DNA of 64,000 nucleotides from Pseudoalteromonas luteoviolacea DSM 6061 (GTDB lineage Bacteria > Pseudomonadota > Gammaproteobacteria > Enterobacterales > Alteromonadaceae). Shown here piece after piece: positions 44,582 to 53,739 of this stretch (within the stretch, counting starts at the first letter, position 1; each line of letters starts with the position of its first letter). Below the pieces are notes generated by a model. It made no database searches, was not told the DNA's origin, and worked only from the letters and a program-made list of their open reading frames with translations. The stretch lies in the NCBI RefSeq assembly GCF_001625655.1, contig NZ_AUYB01000103.1, positions 1 through 64,000 on the forward strand, in the 5' to 3' direction. The translations under genes and the position numbers were made by a program.

Positions 44582-46236
44582 TACTTTTCGCCCTTCCTTA
44601 CGTTAGCCAGCGAAACACCGCCAAATGGTCTAAGCTGTGCACCTTGAATATCTGAACCACGGGCTTGAAAGCGAACTCCATGAGCAATAGGAACAAGTGG
44701 CATTTCTTCTATAAGCATTGCTTGCGCTTGTAGATAATATTTTTTGCGCATTGACAGTTCATTTGTATCTAGTGCCTGTGTCAGTAACAAATCAAATTCC
44801 GGGTTGCACCAGTTTGCTGGGTTTTTTCCTGTAAAAGTTGCAGTACAGCTTAAAAGCGGACTAAAAAAGTTATCAGGATCTGGGGTGTCAGCCGCCCAGC
44901 CAAGCAAAACACTATCGTGTTCATGTCGACCAATACGCTCTATAAAAGTGTTCCACTCAAATTCAACAATACGGGTACGAATACCTATTTGGCGTAAGTC
45001 ACTTTGAATTAGTTCGGCCATTTTCCTTGCATTGGGGTTGTAAATTCTAGATACGGGCATTGCCCACAAGGTCATCTCAAAGCCATTTGGAAACCCAGCC
45101 TCAGATAAGTACGCTTTTGCTTTTGCTGGGTCATAGACCGGCATGTTTTGCGCGGCAAACGCCCAAGAAGAAGGTGGCAAAATTGACTTAGCTGGGATCC
45201 CATTACCATAAAATACAGCCTGCATGATCTTATTGAAATCAATACTATGGGCCAGCGCCTTTCTCACTAACACATTATTAAAAGGTGGCTTTTCTGTGTT
45301 AAAGGCCCAGTAACCAACATTGAGATTAACTGCTTTATCTACCACAATATCTTTTCGAGCAGAGAGTGCTTCAAGCTGAGTAGCGCTAGGGTGGGATGTA
45401 ATATCACACTCTTTGGTGAGCATTTTTGCGATGCGGGTCGTGTTATTTGTCGTAATATCGTAGACCAGTTGATCTACTGCGTAATCATGTTTCCAATAGC
45501 GTTCATGCTTATGAAAACGCACTAAATTATCACGCAAAAAATGTTTGTACTTATAAGGCCCAGTGCCAATTGGCATGTTGTCAAATAGGTGCTTTTCATT
45601 TTTTGAAGCACGTTGTATAGCGTACTCTTCAGATAAAATTACCGCAAAGTCAGTAGCAATATTCGACAGTAAGCTACTTTCTGCACTAAATAGTTCAAAC
45701 CGCACAGTGTAATCGTCAACTTTAACAATCTTTCTGATCAGTTGGTCCATACCGACACTTTGAAAATACGGGTAACTCGCATCTTGAACAAAGTGATAAG
45801 GGTTATAAACATCGAACAGGCGACTAAACGAAAAAATGACATCGTCTGCGTTCATTGTTCTGGTTGGGCTAAAATAATCTGTAGAGTGGAATTCAACGCC
45901 TTTACGAAGCTTAAAAGTGATTTTTTTGCCATCATCACTGATATGCCATTCAGTTGCTAGCTCAGGTTTAAACTCTGCGGTGACCGGATCTATGCTGATA
46001 AGCGAGTTGTATAACTGGTTGGCGATAATATCTATCGTTGAACCCGTAGTTGTTACCTGTGGGTTAAACGACACTGGGTTTGCCTCAGCACAATAGACTA
46101 TCCCTTGCGTTTTGCTGGCACTTTCAACTTGCTCTATGTCACTGCAAGCTGTCGCAAATAACGCAAAAGTAGAAATCCATAAATGATTAATGTATTGCTG
46201 GTGTTTAGTTATTAAATCAGTCATCGCAGTGACCAC
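44581..46236 (-). CDS. sapA: Peptide-binding protein SapA (probable lipoprotein)
   Basis: SapA is the extracytoplasmic solute-binding protein of the Sap system. The 551-residue protein belongs to the DppA/OppA family (SBP_bac_5): RKGVEFHSTDYFSPTRTMNADDVIFSF, and later NVGYWAFNTEKPPFNNVLVRKALAHSID. The N-terminus ends ALFATAC, a lipobox, so it is probably lipidated rather than freely periplasmic. The GTG start at 46236 has GAGGT from the end of pspF at good spacing; an ATG 12 bp inside is an alternative. It begins 2 bp after the pspF stop, so pspF and sapABCDF look like one transcript. Confidence 0.92.
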   Translation of the reverse strand: MVTAMTDLITKHQQYINHLWISTFALFATACSDIEQVESASKTQGIVYCAEANPVSFNPQVTTTGSTIDIIANQLYNSLISIDPVTAEFKPELATEWHISDDGKKITFKLRKGVEFHSTDYFSPTRTMNADDVIFSFSRLFDVYNPYHFVQDASYPYFQSVGMDQLIRKIVKVDDYTVRFELFSAESSLLSNIATDFAVILSEEYAIQRASKNEKHLFDNMPIGTGPYKYKHFLRDNLVRFHKHERYWKHDYAVDQLVYDITTNNTTRIAKMLTKECDITSHPSATQLEALSARKDIVVDKAVNLNVGYWAFNTEKPPFNNVLVRKALAHSIDFNKIMQAVFYGNGIPAKSILPPSSWAFAAQNMPVYDPAKAKAYLSEAGFPNGFEMTLWAMPVSRIYNPNARKMAELIQSDLRQIGIRTRIVEFEWNTFIERIGRHEHDSVLLGWAADTPDPDNFFSPLLSCTATFTGKNPANWCNPEFDLLLTQALDTNELSMRKKYYLQAQAMLIEEMPLVPIAHGVRFQARGSDIQGAQLRPFGGVSLANVRKGEK

Positions 46237-46238
46237 AG

Positions 46239-47324
46239 TTAAACCTCTTGTTGTGAGTCTAACAAATTGTATTTTTTCAAATAGCCTCTTAGCTGATGAT
46301 ACGTTAATCCTAAGTTTTGTGCAGTTTTCTTTTGATTAAATTGGCTGAATTCCAGTGCTTTTTTAAGCAATTCTATTTCATAGTCACTGGATAATGATTT
46401 TAAATCACATGGGAAGTCGAATTGCATACTAGCGGAGATATTACCTTCACCTAAATCTGTTGATTCTTGAAGAGGGGTCACAGAAGGTTCGTGCTGAACT
46501 GGCTCTGCACTCTTCACAGCCTTAATCCTTTGTTGCGGACGATAAGGGCTATCAAAGGGGTCAAAATTTATTTGGTGCACTGGTAGGTTTTCATTGCCAT
46601 GGCGATAAAGACTGCGCTCTATGACATTTTTGAGTTCTCGAATGTTTCCTGGCCATTCGTAATCCAAAAGCGTTTCAGTGGCTTTTCTAGTAAAGCCACT
46701 GAATAATGACCATCCGAGATCCCGAGCCATGTTAATGGCAAAATGCTCTGCCAATAACAGGATATCTTCTTTACGTGCTCTAAGCGGCGGTAGCGTTATT
46801 ACATCAAACGCGAGTCTATCTAATAAGTCATGCCTAAACTCACCGTTTTCGGCCAAGCTCGGCAAGTCTTCATTGGTCGCGCAAACGAGTCTGGTGTCTA
46901 CTTTTACAGTTTGTTTACCGCCTACTCGTTCAAATTCACCGTATTCAATCACTCTGAGCAATTTTTCTTGCACCATTGCAGAGGTATTGGCTAGTTCGTC
47001 TAAAAACAAAGTGCCACTATTTGCGCGTTCAAAGCGGCCTTCATGGCGCTTACTTGCGCCAGTGAATGCGCCTGATTCATGTCCGAATAACTCACTCTCT
47101 AGCAGATTCTCATTGAGGGCTGCACAGTTGAGTTTGACATAGTTTTGATCCCATCTATCAGACAGAAAATGAAGTCGAGCGGCAATCAATTCCTTACCTG
47201 TTCCGCGCTCACCTATGATGAGTACTGGTTTTTCCAGTGGTGCAAGTTGTGAGACTTGATCAAGTACGGCTAAAAAGCTGTCTGATTGGCCTAATAGATT
47301 ATCTTGTTGGCGGAACTGACTCAT
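46239..47324 (-). CDS. pspF: Psp operon transcriptional activator PspF
   Basis: PspF is a sigma-54 enhancer-binding activator held inactive by PspA. The 361-residue protein has no receiver domain; the AAA+ domain starts at once, with Walker A GERGTGKE near 38-45, the GAFTGA loop intact and Walker B GTLFLDELAN. A Fis-type helix-turn-helix (KKTAQNLGLTYHQLRGYLKKY) ends it. It is divergent from pspA, as in E. coli. A longer linker before the DNA-binding domain makes it ~35 residues longer than the E. coli protein. The sap genes follow directly. Confidence 0.96.
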   Translation of the reverse strand: MSQFRQQDNLLGQSDSFLAVLDQVSQLAPLEKPVLIIGERGTGKELIAARLHFLSDRWDQNYVKLNCAALNENLLESELFGHESGAFTGASKRHEGRFERANSGTLFLDELANTSAMVQEKLLRVIEYGEFERVGGKQTVKVDTRLVCATNEDLPSLAENGEFRHDLLDRLAFDVITLPPLRARKEDILLLAEHFAINMARDLGWSLFSGFTRKATETLLDYEWPGNIRELKNVIERSLYRHGNENLPVHQINFDPFDSPYRPQQRIKAVKSAEPVQHEPSVTPLQESTDLGEGNISASMQFDFPCDLKSLSSDYEIELLKKALEFSQFNQKKTAQNLGLTYHQLRGYLKKYNLLDSQQEV

Positions 47325-47445
47325 ATTTGCCTAACTCTTAGTGTTTTTGACTAAGTTATAGTTTATTTGAAAAAAATAGTGATAGGAAGCTTTTTGTTAT
47401 ATTTATAAGTTATTGAAATTTAATGTTTAATTCTTTTTGTAAAGT

Positions 47446-47461
47446 TGGCAAGCTATTTGAT
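47446..47461 (+). promoter_or_regulatory. Sigma-54 promoter of the psp operon
   Basis: TGGCAAGCTATTTGAT fits the -24/-12 layout with correct spacing. The -12 element is TTGA rather than TTGC; the E. coli pspA promoter likewise deviates at that base. The predicted start is near 47472, ~36 nt before the pspA ATG. Confidence 0.75.
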
Positions 47462-47507
47462 ACATAGTACCCAGTAACACAAATCATAACCAACGAGGTA
47501 AAAGATT

Positions 47508-48167
47508 ATGGGAATTTTTTCACGTTTTGCTGACATCGTTAATTCTAATATTAATGCCATCTTAGATAAAGCTGAAGATCCTGAAAAAATGGTTCGTCTT
47601 ATCATTCAGGAAATGGAAGACACGTTAGTAGAAGTACGTTCTACTTCAGCGAAAACGCTAGCAGAGAAAAAAGAGCTAGAGAGAAGAGTTGAACAGTTAA
47701 ATTCGCAAGCTGATGATTGGCAAGAAAAAGCAGAGCTTGCATTGACTAAAGACCGTGAAGATTTAGCACGTGCTGCGCTACTGGAAAAGCAAAAAGCGTC
47801 TGATGCTGCGCAAAGCGTTGCTGACGAATTAAGCCATGTAGAGTCACACATTGAAAAATTGCAACAAGAAGTTACGACACTACAAGAAAAATTAGCTGAT
47901 GCGAAAGCTCGCCAACAAGCAATTGTATTGAGACAGCGTTCAGCGGAGTCTCGATTAGATGTCAAAAAGGCACTAGATAGCTCAAAAGTTGAAGATGCAT
48001 TAAACCGTTTTGAACGTTACGAGAACAAAATTGATGGTCTAGAGTCTCAAGTAGAAGCGTATGATCTTGGTAAAAAATCATTAGCTGATGAAATTGCAGA
48101 TCTACAAAAAAATGAAAAAGTAGATGATGAATTAGAAGCATTAAAGAAAAAACTGGCAAATAAGTGA
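47508..48167 (+). CDS. pspA: Phage shock protein A
   Basis: PspA is a peripheral membrane ESCRT-III-like coiled-coil protein that repairs and senses inner-membrane stress and inhibits PspF. The 219-residue protein starts GIFSRFADIVNSNINAILDKAEDPEKM, the family's amphipathic helix and loop, and is otherwise almost all coiled coil. A strong AACGAGGTAAA ribosome site precedes the ATG. It heads pspA-pspB-pspC-ycjX-ycjF behind a sigma-54 promoter. Confidence 0.98.
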   Translation: MGIFSRFADIVNSNINAILDKAEDPEKMVRLIIQEMEDTLVEVRSTSAKTLAEKKELERRVEQLNSQADDWQEKAELALTKDREDLARAALLEKQKASDAAQSVADELSHVESHIEKLQQEVTTLQEKLADAKARQQAIVLRQRSAESRLDVKKALDSSKVEDALNRFERYENKIDGLESQVEAYDLGKKSLADEIADLQKNEKVDDELEALKKKLANK

Positions 48168-48246
48168 ACCTAGATGCACCTACTGTTAAAGTAGGTGCTT
48201 AGAATAATAACTACGCTGCCAAGACCGAAATAAACAGGAGAAGATT

Positions 48247-48480
48247 ATGTTTGACGCAGAAATACTAGTTGCCCCAGTTGTTTTATTTTTAATTGTGGTA
48301 GCACCGCTGTGGCTCATTCTTCATTACAAAAGCAAAAAACAATTGAGCCAGGGTTTAAGTGAGCATGAGCACCGCCAGTTGCTTGAGCTTGCTCACAAGG
48401 CTGAAAAAATGGCTGAGCGTGTCGAAACATTAGAGGCACTACTAGATCAAGAGTCACCAGAATGGAGACGTAAGGTATGA
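48247..48480 (+). CDS. pspB: Phage shock protein B
   Basis: The 77-residue protein has one N-terminal membrane helix (residues ~6-26) and a cytoplasmic helical tail rich in Glu and Lys (KAEKMAERVETLEALLD). PspB works with PspC to sense membrane stress and bind PspA. A CAGGAGAAG ribosome site precedes the ATG, and its stop overlaps the pspC start (ATGA). Confidence 0.96.
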   Translation: MFDAEILVAPVVLFLIVVAPLWLILHYKSKKQLSQGLSEHEHRQLLELAHKAEKMAERVETLEALLDQESPEWRRKV

Positions 48481-48878
48481 GTCAGAAGCGAAGAGAGCTA
48501 TATCGAGACCCCAAACGAGGTAAGTTAGCTGGAGTTTGTGCAGGGCTAAGCGATTACTTCAATATGGAGCTGTGGTTAGTACGAATCTTATTTGTGACTG
48601 CGGTCTTGTTATCAGGTGGACCATTATTTGTGGTCATTTACATTGCATGCTGGTTTATTTTGGATAAAAAGGAAGCTGAGCTTGAACACGTTGCCCACGA
48701 TCATGACACCGACCCGGTTTCAGTGAAGTTTAAAGTTTGGCAAAAGGGTGAGCCACCAAGGCAAGCACTGTTTGACCTTAAAGATAGACTGGGCCGACTA
48801 GATAGCAGGATTCAGAACATGGAACGCCATGTGACGTCGACTGAATTTACTGTAAAAAGGGAAATTAATAAGCTTTAA
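48477..48878 (+). CDS. pspC: Phage shock protein C
   Basis: The 133-residue protein begins with the PspC motif RELYRDPKRGKLAGVCAGLSDYF, then a hydrophobic hairpin (~38-60) and a soluble tail. It is the toxin-like membrane sensor partner of PspB. The start overlaps the pspB stop by 4 bp. A GC-rich hairpin follows it. Confidence 0.97.
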   Translation: MSQKRRELYRDPKRGKLAGVCAGLSDYFNMELWLVRILFVTAVLLSGGPLFVVIYIACWFILDKKEAELEHVAHDHDTDPVSVKFKVWQKGEPPRQALFDLKDRLGRLDSRIQNMERHVTSTEFTVKREINKL

Positions 48879-48879
48879 C

Positions 48880-48905
48880 GGCAAGTGGCGACTATTCGCC
48901 ACGCC
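48880..48905 (+). repeat. GC-rich hairpin between pspC and ycjX
   Basis: GGC-aa-GTGGCG pairs with CGCCAC-GCC around an ACTATT loop. No T-run follows and the ycjX start is only 25 bp away, so it is more likely an mRNA-stability or attenuation structure than a full terminator. Confidence 0.6.
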
Positions 48906-48930
48906 GACTGTGTTAGGAAACGACTTTTAA

Positions 48931-50340
48931 ATGAGCGTAAAATTAGCAACCAGAAAAACGTTGGAAAAAATTCAGCAAAAGGCGAAAAAAACATTACAAC
49001 GCTCGCTAGACCAACATATAAAGCTTGCCGTAACGGGCTTTAGCGGCAGCGGTAAAACAGCATTTATCACCGCGCTGGTAAAACATCTTACCACGCAAGC
49101 AAATAGCCAAAACCTACCTTTTTTTGAAGTTGTACGTGAACAACGTTTAATTGCATGCAAACTAGTGCCACAAAAAGCATTAGATATTCCGACTTTTGAT
49201 TATGTGAGTGCAGCGAGGTGTTTGCTGGCAGAGGAACCCATATGGCCGCCTTCAACTGAGCGGATCAATACATTGACGTTGGCACTTAAATTCCAAAGTA
49301 ATAGTGGTGTTCGCCAACATTTTTCCGCTGATCACACCGTTTACTTGGAATTGATTGATTATCCTGGTGAGTGGCTTATGGATTTACCAATGCTCAATAT
49401 GAACTATGAGCAGTGGAGCCGCTCTCAATTAGCCGTTTTGTCAGAGCCAGCATATAGTCAATATAGTCAGCCGTTATTATCGCAGTTAAACGAGTTTGAC
49501 GTCATTGCGCCCGTTGACACAAATACCTTAAATACGCTGTCAGAGCAGTACTGTGAGTTATTGCAAACCCTAAAGCGTGAAACCAAGGTGGCTAAGTTAC
49601 AGCCGGGTCGGATGTTGATCCCAGGTGATTTGGCTGGTGCACCAATCATTCAATTCTTCCCAATACCTGATCATGATTTAATTGACAAAGATGGAACGCA
49701 ATACCAGCAGCTTGAGCAGCGATTCGAAGCCTATAAAAAACAAGTAATTGAGCCTTTTTATAAGGAGTACTTTTGTGAATTTGATAGGCAGCTAGTTCTT
49801 GTTGATTTGCTTGGCGCGTTGAATGATGGGCCTGCGACACTTACCCAAACTCAGCATGCTTTGAGAGAGACTATGGGGATGTTTCAGCATGGTAAAAGTG
49901 GTGTGTTGCAAAGGTTATTTAGGCCTAAAATTGATAAAGTGTTATTCGCTGCCAACAAATGTGATGCGGTGGCTATCACGGAGCAAGACAACTTAACACG
50001 ATTATTGCACGAGCTACTCTGCGAACATGAAAATGAGCTCAAGTTTGCAGGTGTAGAGGTGGATACAATGACGATTTCTTCAGTAAAAAGTTGTCAACAT
50101 AAGTCTATAAAAGAACAAGGCAGTACATTGAATTGTGTTTATGGAAAGCCATTGAAAGAGTCTGAATTTATAACATTTTTGCCACCTGAACCGCCTGACC
50201 ATGTGTTGTCGCCCTCGAACTGGCCAGAGCAAGGATTTGAATTTTTATCATTTTATCCGTTTCCTGCATATCAAGGGCAACTTGAGCATATTCGTCTAGA
50301 CCACACATTAGAGTTTTTGATTGGAGATAAACTTAGATGA
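48931..50340 (+). CDS. ycjX: YcjX family P-loop GTPase-like protein
   Basis: The 469-residue protein is of the YcjX/DUF463 family, a psp-linked GTP-binding protein of unclear function. The P-loop VTGFSGSGKTAF is at ~33-44; the LIDYPGEWLMDLPM segment and ANKCDAVA (NKxD-type) complete a GTPase-like set. No membrane helix is seen. It overlaps ycjF by 4 bp (ATGA). Confidence 0.93.
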   Translation: MSVKLATRKTLEKIQQKAKKTLQRSLDQHIKLAVTGFSGSGKTAFITALVKHLTTQANSQNLPFFEVVREQRLIACKLVPQKALDIPTFDYVSAARCLLAEEPIWPPSTERINTLTLALKFQSNSGVRQHFSADHTVYLELIDYPGEWLMDLPMLNMNYEQWSRSQLAVLSEPAYSQYSQPLLSQLNEFDVIAPVDTNTLNTLSEQYCELLQTLKRETKVAKLQPGRMLIPGDLAGAPIIQFFPIPDHDLIDKDGTQYQQLEQRFEAYKKQVIEPFYKEYFCEFDRQLVLVDLLGALNDGPATLTQTQHALRETMGMFQHGKSGVLQRLFRPKIDKVLFAANKCDAVAITEQDNLTRLLHELLCEHENELKFAGVEVDTMTISSVKSCQHKSIKEQGSTLNCVYGKPLKESEFITFLPPEPPDHVLSPSNWPEQGFEFLSFYPFPAYQGQLEHIRLDHTLEFLIGDKLR

Positions 50341-51362
50341 CGAAATCAAAACAATGGCAGGCAGGGCGTAGAATTGATCTTGAACCAAATACAGAAGAAG
50401 CCACCACAGAAAAAAAGTTTAGTCGTCAAAGCGAAAGGTTTGAGAATGACCAGGTATTTTCTGTTGCAGATATTAGTGAACTTGATAATAAAGAGGTAGA
50501 TGAGCAAGTACAAGCTAGTTTGCAAGGGGGCAAGAAACGCCTCGGTTGGCGCCATGTTTTACTATTAAGTTTATTAGTGCTTATTCCAATAGAGATGGGA
50601 ATGGCTGTTTATACAGCGTTACAGCAGAGTATTTTACTGGCAGGTATTTACATTGTGTGCGTGGTATCAGCAATCGGCTGGGCTGGTAATTTTTTAGTAA
50701 AGGAAGTTAGTGCACTACGCACGTTGAAACGCCTAGAAGCGAGGCGAGAGCAGGCGTCACGGCTGCTCAATAGTAATCAAATTGGTGAAGCACAGGCTTG
50801 GCTTACTCCAATATTAAAAAAGTTACCAAAAGAGACTGTAAGTGCGTTTGAAGCCAGTTTAAAGAGTCACTACACAGACAAAGAAGTTATTCAGCTATAT
50901 GAACAAAGTGTTTTAAAAAAACAAGATGATGACGCAAAAAACATCATCTCTGAATATGCGACAACTTCTGCTTTGATGGTTGCTCTAAGTCCTATGGCCA
51001 TTACAGATATGCTCGCTGTTTTGTGGCGCGGTGTAAGTTTGGTGGAAAAACTCAGCCAACACTATGGCATTGAACTAGGATACCGTAGCCGTATTAAGCT
51101 ATATAAGCTACTGGCTAAGCAGATTGTATTTGTGGGGGCTGCGGAGTTGCTCAGTGATTTGGCTGCCACAAGTTTAGGTGCCGAGTTACTCGGAAAGTTA
51201 TCTGCGCGCTCTGCACAGGGCCTCAGTGCGGGGGTATTTACCGCTAGGCTTGGTTACAAAGCGATGGAGCTATGTAGACCAATTCCTCGTTTAGAAAACA
51301 AGGCAAACTTCCTAACAACACTGGCCAAAAGACTGACCAATCAGCTGCTTAAGCAAAACTAA
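50337..51362 (+). CDS. ycjF: YcjF family inner-membrane protein (DUF697)
   Basis: The 341-residue protein has a charged N-terminal region, two closely spaced membrane helices (about 78-118), and a C-terminal DUF697-like domain (ALMVALSPMAITDMLAVLWRGVSL; GLSAGVFTARLGYKAMELCRPIP). YcjF is coupled to ycjX in many gammaproteobacteria and induced with psp; its function is unknown. It is the last gene of the psp unit here; tyrR, which follows it in E. coli, is absent. Confidence 0.92.
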   Translation: MTKSKQWQAGRRIDLEPNTEEATTEKKFSRQSERFENDQVFSVADISELDNKEVDEQVQASLQGGKKRLGWRHVLLLSLLVLIPIEMGMAVYTALQQSILLAGIYIVCVVSAIGWAGNFLVKEVSALRTLKRLEARREQASRLLNSNQIGEAQAWLTPILKKLPKETVSAFEASLKSHYTDKEVIQLYEQSVLKKQDDDAKNIISEYATTSALMVALSPMAITDMLAVLWRGVSLVEKLSQHYGIELGYRSRIKLYKLLAKQIVFVGAAELLSDLAATSLGAELLGKLSARSAQGLSAGVFTARLGYKAMELCRPIPRLENKANFLTTLAKRLTNQLLKQN

Positions 51363-51369
51363 TAAACAA

Positions 51370-51414
51370 TGTACACATACCTTGCGCCTGCTTAAGTGAC
51401 AAGATATGTGTACA
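51370..51414. repeat. Long inverted repeat between ycjF and megL
   Basis: TGTACACATA (51370-51379) and TATGTGTACA (51405-51414) are perfect 10-bp arms; an inner CTTG/CAAG pairing extends the stem to 14 bp past one mismatch. No T-run follows. It may be an operator, an end structure for the psp transcript, or a leader element for megL. Confidence 0.65.
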
Positions 51415-51538
51415 GCTTTCGAATATTAATCTTTCTCACATGGCCATCTGAACTTCCGGCATGCTTGTGCAATTATCATTCATAGAATATCTAATTACAT
51501 AAGATATTTAAATTTTGAATAATAACAACAGGCAAGCA

Positions 51539-52717
51539 ATGAAGAAGTTACACGATCAAACTAATTGTATCCATGGTCCCAACCACTTTGAAGATCCACA
51601 TGGTGCGCTGACCGCGCCTTTATATCAAAGTTCAACATTCAAATTTGCGAATGCCGCACAAGGTGCTGCTCGGTTCGCAGGTGAAGAGGCCGGCTATATT
51701 TATACGCGACTAGGTAACCCTACGACTCGGGAGTTAGAGGAAAAGCTCGCGCAATTAGAAGAAATGGAAGATGCCGCGGCAACGGCCACAGGAATGGGAG
51801 CCGTATCGGCTTCGGTACTGAGCTTTTTACAACAAGGTGACCATCTAATCGCATCTAGTGCTTTGTATGGGTGTAGCTTTGCTCTCTTTGCTCATATGTT
51901 GCCTAAATTTGGTATCGAAGTCAGTTTTGTGGACATGACTGATCTCGACGCAGTCAAAGCTGCCCTTAAACCAAATAGTAAAATGCTGTTTGCTGAAACC
52001 CCAATTAACCCAAACATGACAGTGTTAGACTTAGCTATGCTAGGTCAATTTGCCCAGCAGCACGGATTAATTAGCGTTATAGACAACACCTTTATGACGC
52101 CTTTACTTCAAAAGCCCAAGCATTTCGGAATTGATATTGTTATTCATAGTGCCACTAAGTATTTAAATGGCCATGGTGACGTGGTTGCGGGTGTTGTTTG
52201 TGGCAGCAAAGAGCATATCGAAACAATCAAGTTGACAGTTTTAAAAGACATTGGTGCGACAATCAGTCCACACGACGCATGGCTTATTAACCGTGGCTTG
52301 AAAACGCTGCACATTCGTATGGAAAGGCACTGTGAAAGCGCACAAAAGGTTGCCCAATACCTTGAGTCTCACTCCAAAGTTGAGCGTGTTTACTATCCGG
52401 GTCTTGAATCTCATCCAGGGCATCGTTTTATTGGTAATCAGATGAAAGCTGCAGGTGGTGTAATAGCCTTTGAAATCAAAGGAACACTTTCAGATGGAGA
52501 GCAATTTATCAATGCAACAGAGTTATGTACATTGGCTGTCAGTCTCGGTGATCCAGAAACGCTAATCCAACATCCAGCATCAATGACACACTCACCATAT
52601 ACACAAGAAGAGCGATTAGCAGCTGGTATTTCCGACGGGCTGATCCGAATATCAGTGGGGTTAGAAGCCGCGGAGGATATTATTGAAGACCTTGAAAAAG
52701 CATTTTTGTGTATATAA
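51539..52717 (+). CDS. megL: Methionine gamma-lyase (PLP-dependent)
   Basis: The enzyme splits L-methionine into methanethiol, 2-oxobutyrate and ammonia. The frame extends to a TTG at 51515, but the ATG at 51539 gives MKKLHDQTNCIHG and ~392 residues, near the usual ~398. Family motifs are present: YTRLGNPTTRELEEKLAQLE, a Tyr/Arg pair, SSALYGCS (Tyr and an active-site Cys position typical of methionine gamma-lyases, distinguishing them from cystathionine enzymes) and SATKYLNGHGD with the PLP Lys. It occupies the place held by tyrR in related gene orders. Cystathionine/homocysteine lyase activity is the alternative. Confidence 0.85.
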   Translation: MKKLHDQTNCIHGPNHFEDPHGALTAPLYQSSTFKFANAAQGAARFAGEEAGYIYTRLGNPTTRELEEKLAQLEEMEDAAATATGMGAVSASVLSFLQQGDHLIASSALYGCSFALFAHMLPKFGIEVSFVDMTDLDAVKAALKPNSKMLFAETPINPNMTVLDLAMLGQFAQQHGLISVIDNTFMTPLLQKPKHFGIDIVIHSATKYLNGHGDVVAGVVCGSKEHIETIKLTVLKDIGATISPHDAWLINRGLKTLHIRMERHCESAQKVAQYLESHSKVERVYYPGLESHPGHRFIGNQMKAAGGVIAFEIKGTLSDGEQFINATELCTLAVSLGDPETLIQHPASMTHSPYTQEERLAAGISDGLIRISVGLEAAEDIIEDLEKAFLCI

Positions 52718-52782
52718 AGATTTACACTGTAGATGTCTGTAGGCACTATTAAATAAGGTGTGTATTATTTATTGTCCAAAAG

Positions 52783-52800
52783 TGTAATTTTATATGTACA
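52783..52800 (+). promoter_or_regulatory. Candidate TyrR/PhhR box upstream of phhA
   Basis: TGTAATTTTATATGTACA fits TGTAAA-N6-TTTACA with one mismatch in each half. It lies ~132 bp upstream of the phhA ATG. TyrR/PhhR activation of phhAB is known in related bacteria; the site itself is a by-eye match. Confidence 0.55.
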
Positions 52801-52931
52801 AAAAGCCGGGTTTTGAGTAGGGGCATTTGCGTCCCTACTATTAATATTTTGCTCACTTTTACATAGTATCCAGATAACAGGTTTGAAGGCTCCACCAGCA
52901 GAAGTGGGGATCAAAATTTAAGAAGGTTACT

Positions 52932-53729
52932 ATGGCTAAATCTAGTAAATACACCTCCAAGCAGCCAAACGATCAAGGCGTCATTGAGTGGAGCGAAGAA
53001 GAGAATAAGATCTGGTCCGAATTGGTTGCTAGACAACTGAAATGTATTGAAGGAAAAGCGTGTGATGAGTATATGGAAGGTCTTAAAAAAATAGACTTAC
53101 CACATGACCGTATTCCACAGCTACATGAAATTAATGCTGTGCTTGAAAAAGAAACTGGTTGGCAAGTTGCCCCAGTGCCAGCGTTAATTGATTTCGACGA
53201 GTTTTTCCGTTTATTGGCGAACAAGCAATTCCCTGTAGCGACCTTTATTCGTTCTCGTGAAGAATTTGATTACCTGCAAGAACCAGATATTTTCCATGAA
53301 ATTTTTGGTCACTGTGCAATGCTAACTAATCCTGCATTTGCTGAATTTACACATAAGTACGGTCAGCTAGGCTATGCCGCTGAGAAAAAAGACCGTGTTT
53401 ATTTAGCGCGTCTATACTGGTTTACAGTTGAGTTTGGATTGATGCAGACCGACAATGGTTTACGCATCTATGGCGGCGGGATTTTATCTAGCCCAGGTGA
53501 AACTCAATATGTTTACTCTGACAAACCAGAGATAAATAAATTAGAAGTATTAGATGTACTTCGTACTCCATATCGAATTGATATAATGCAGCCCCTGTAC
53601 TACACAATAAACTCGATTGATGATCTGTTTGATATTTCTCAAATGGACATTATGTCTTTGGTACAAAGAGCGAAAGAGCTGGGTCTGTTTGAACCTAAAT
53701 TTCCACCTAAAAACAAATTAGCAAGTTAA
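52932..53729 (+). CDS. phhA: Phenylalanine 4-monooxygenase
   Basis: PhhA hydroxylates phenylalanine to tyrosine using tetrahydropterin, O2 and Fe(II). The 265-residue protein has the iron-binding [10 protein letters not shown] (two His) and the later Glu in [11 protein letters not shown], plus the conserved [27 protein letters not shown] ribosome site precedes the ATG. It lies 10 bp before phhB, the pterin-recycling partner. Confidence 0.97.
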   Translation: MAKSSKYTSKQPNDQGVIEWSEEENKIWSELVARQLKCIEGKACDEYMEGLKKIDLPHDRIPQLHEINAVLEKETGWQVAPVPALIDFDEFFRLLANKQFPVATFIRSREEFDYLQEPDIFHEIFGHCAMLTNPAFAEFTHKYGQLGYAAEKKDRVYLARLYWFTVEFGLMQTDNGLRIYGGGILSSPGETQYVYSDKPEINKLEVLDVLRTPYRIDIMQPLYYTINSIDDLFDISQMDIMSLVQRAKELGLFEPKFPPKNKLAS

Positions 53730-53739
53730 GGAACCATCC

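Noticed and set aside
46678..47142. Plus-strand open frame (154 codons) opposite pspF
   Set aside because: It is a shadow of the pspF AAA+ domain, with low-complexity content and no start signal.
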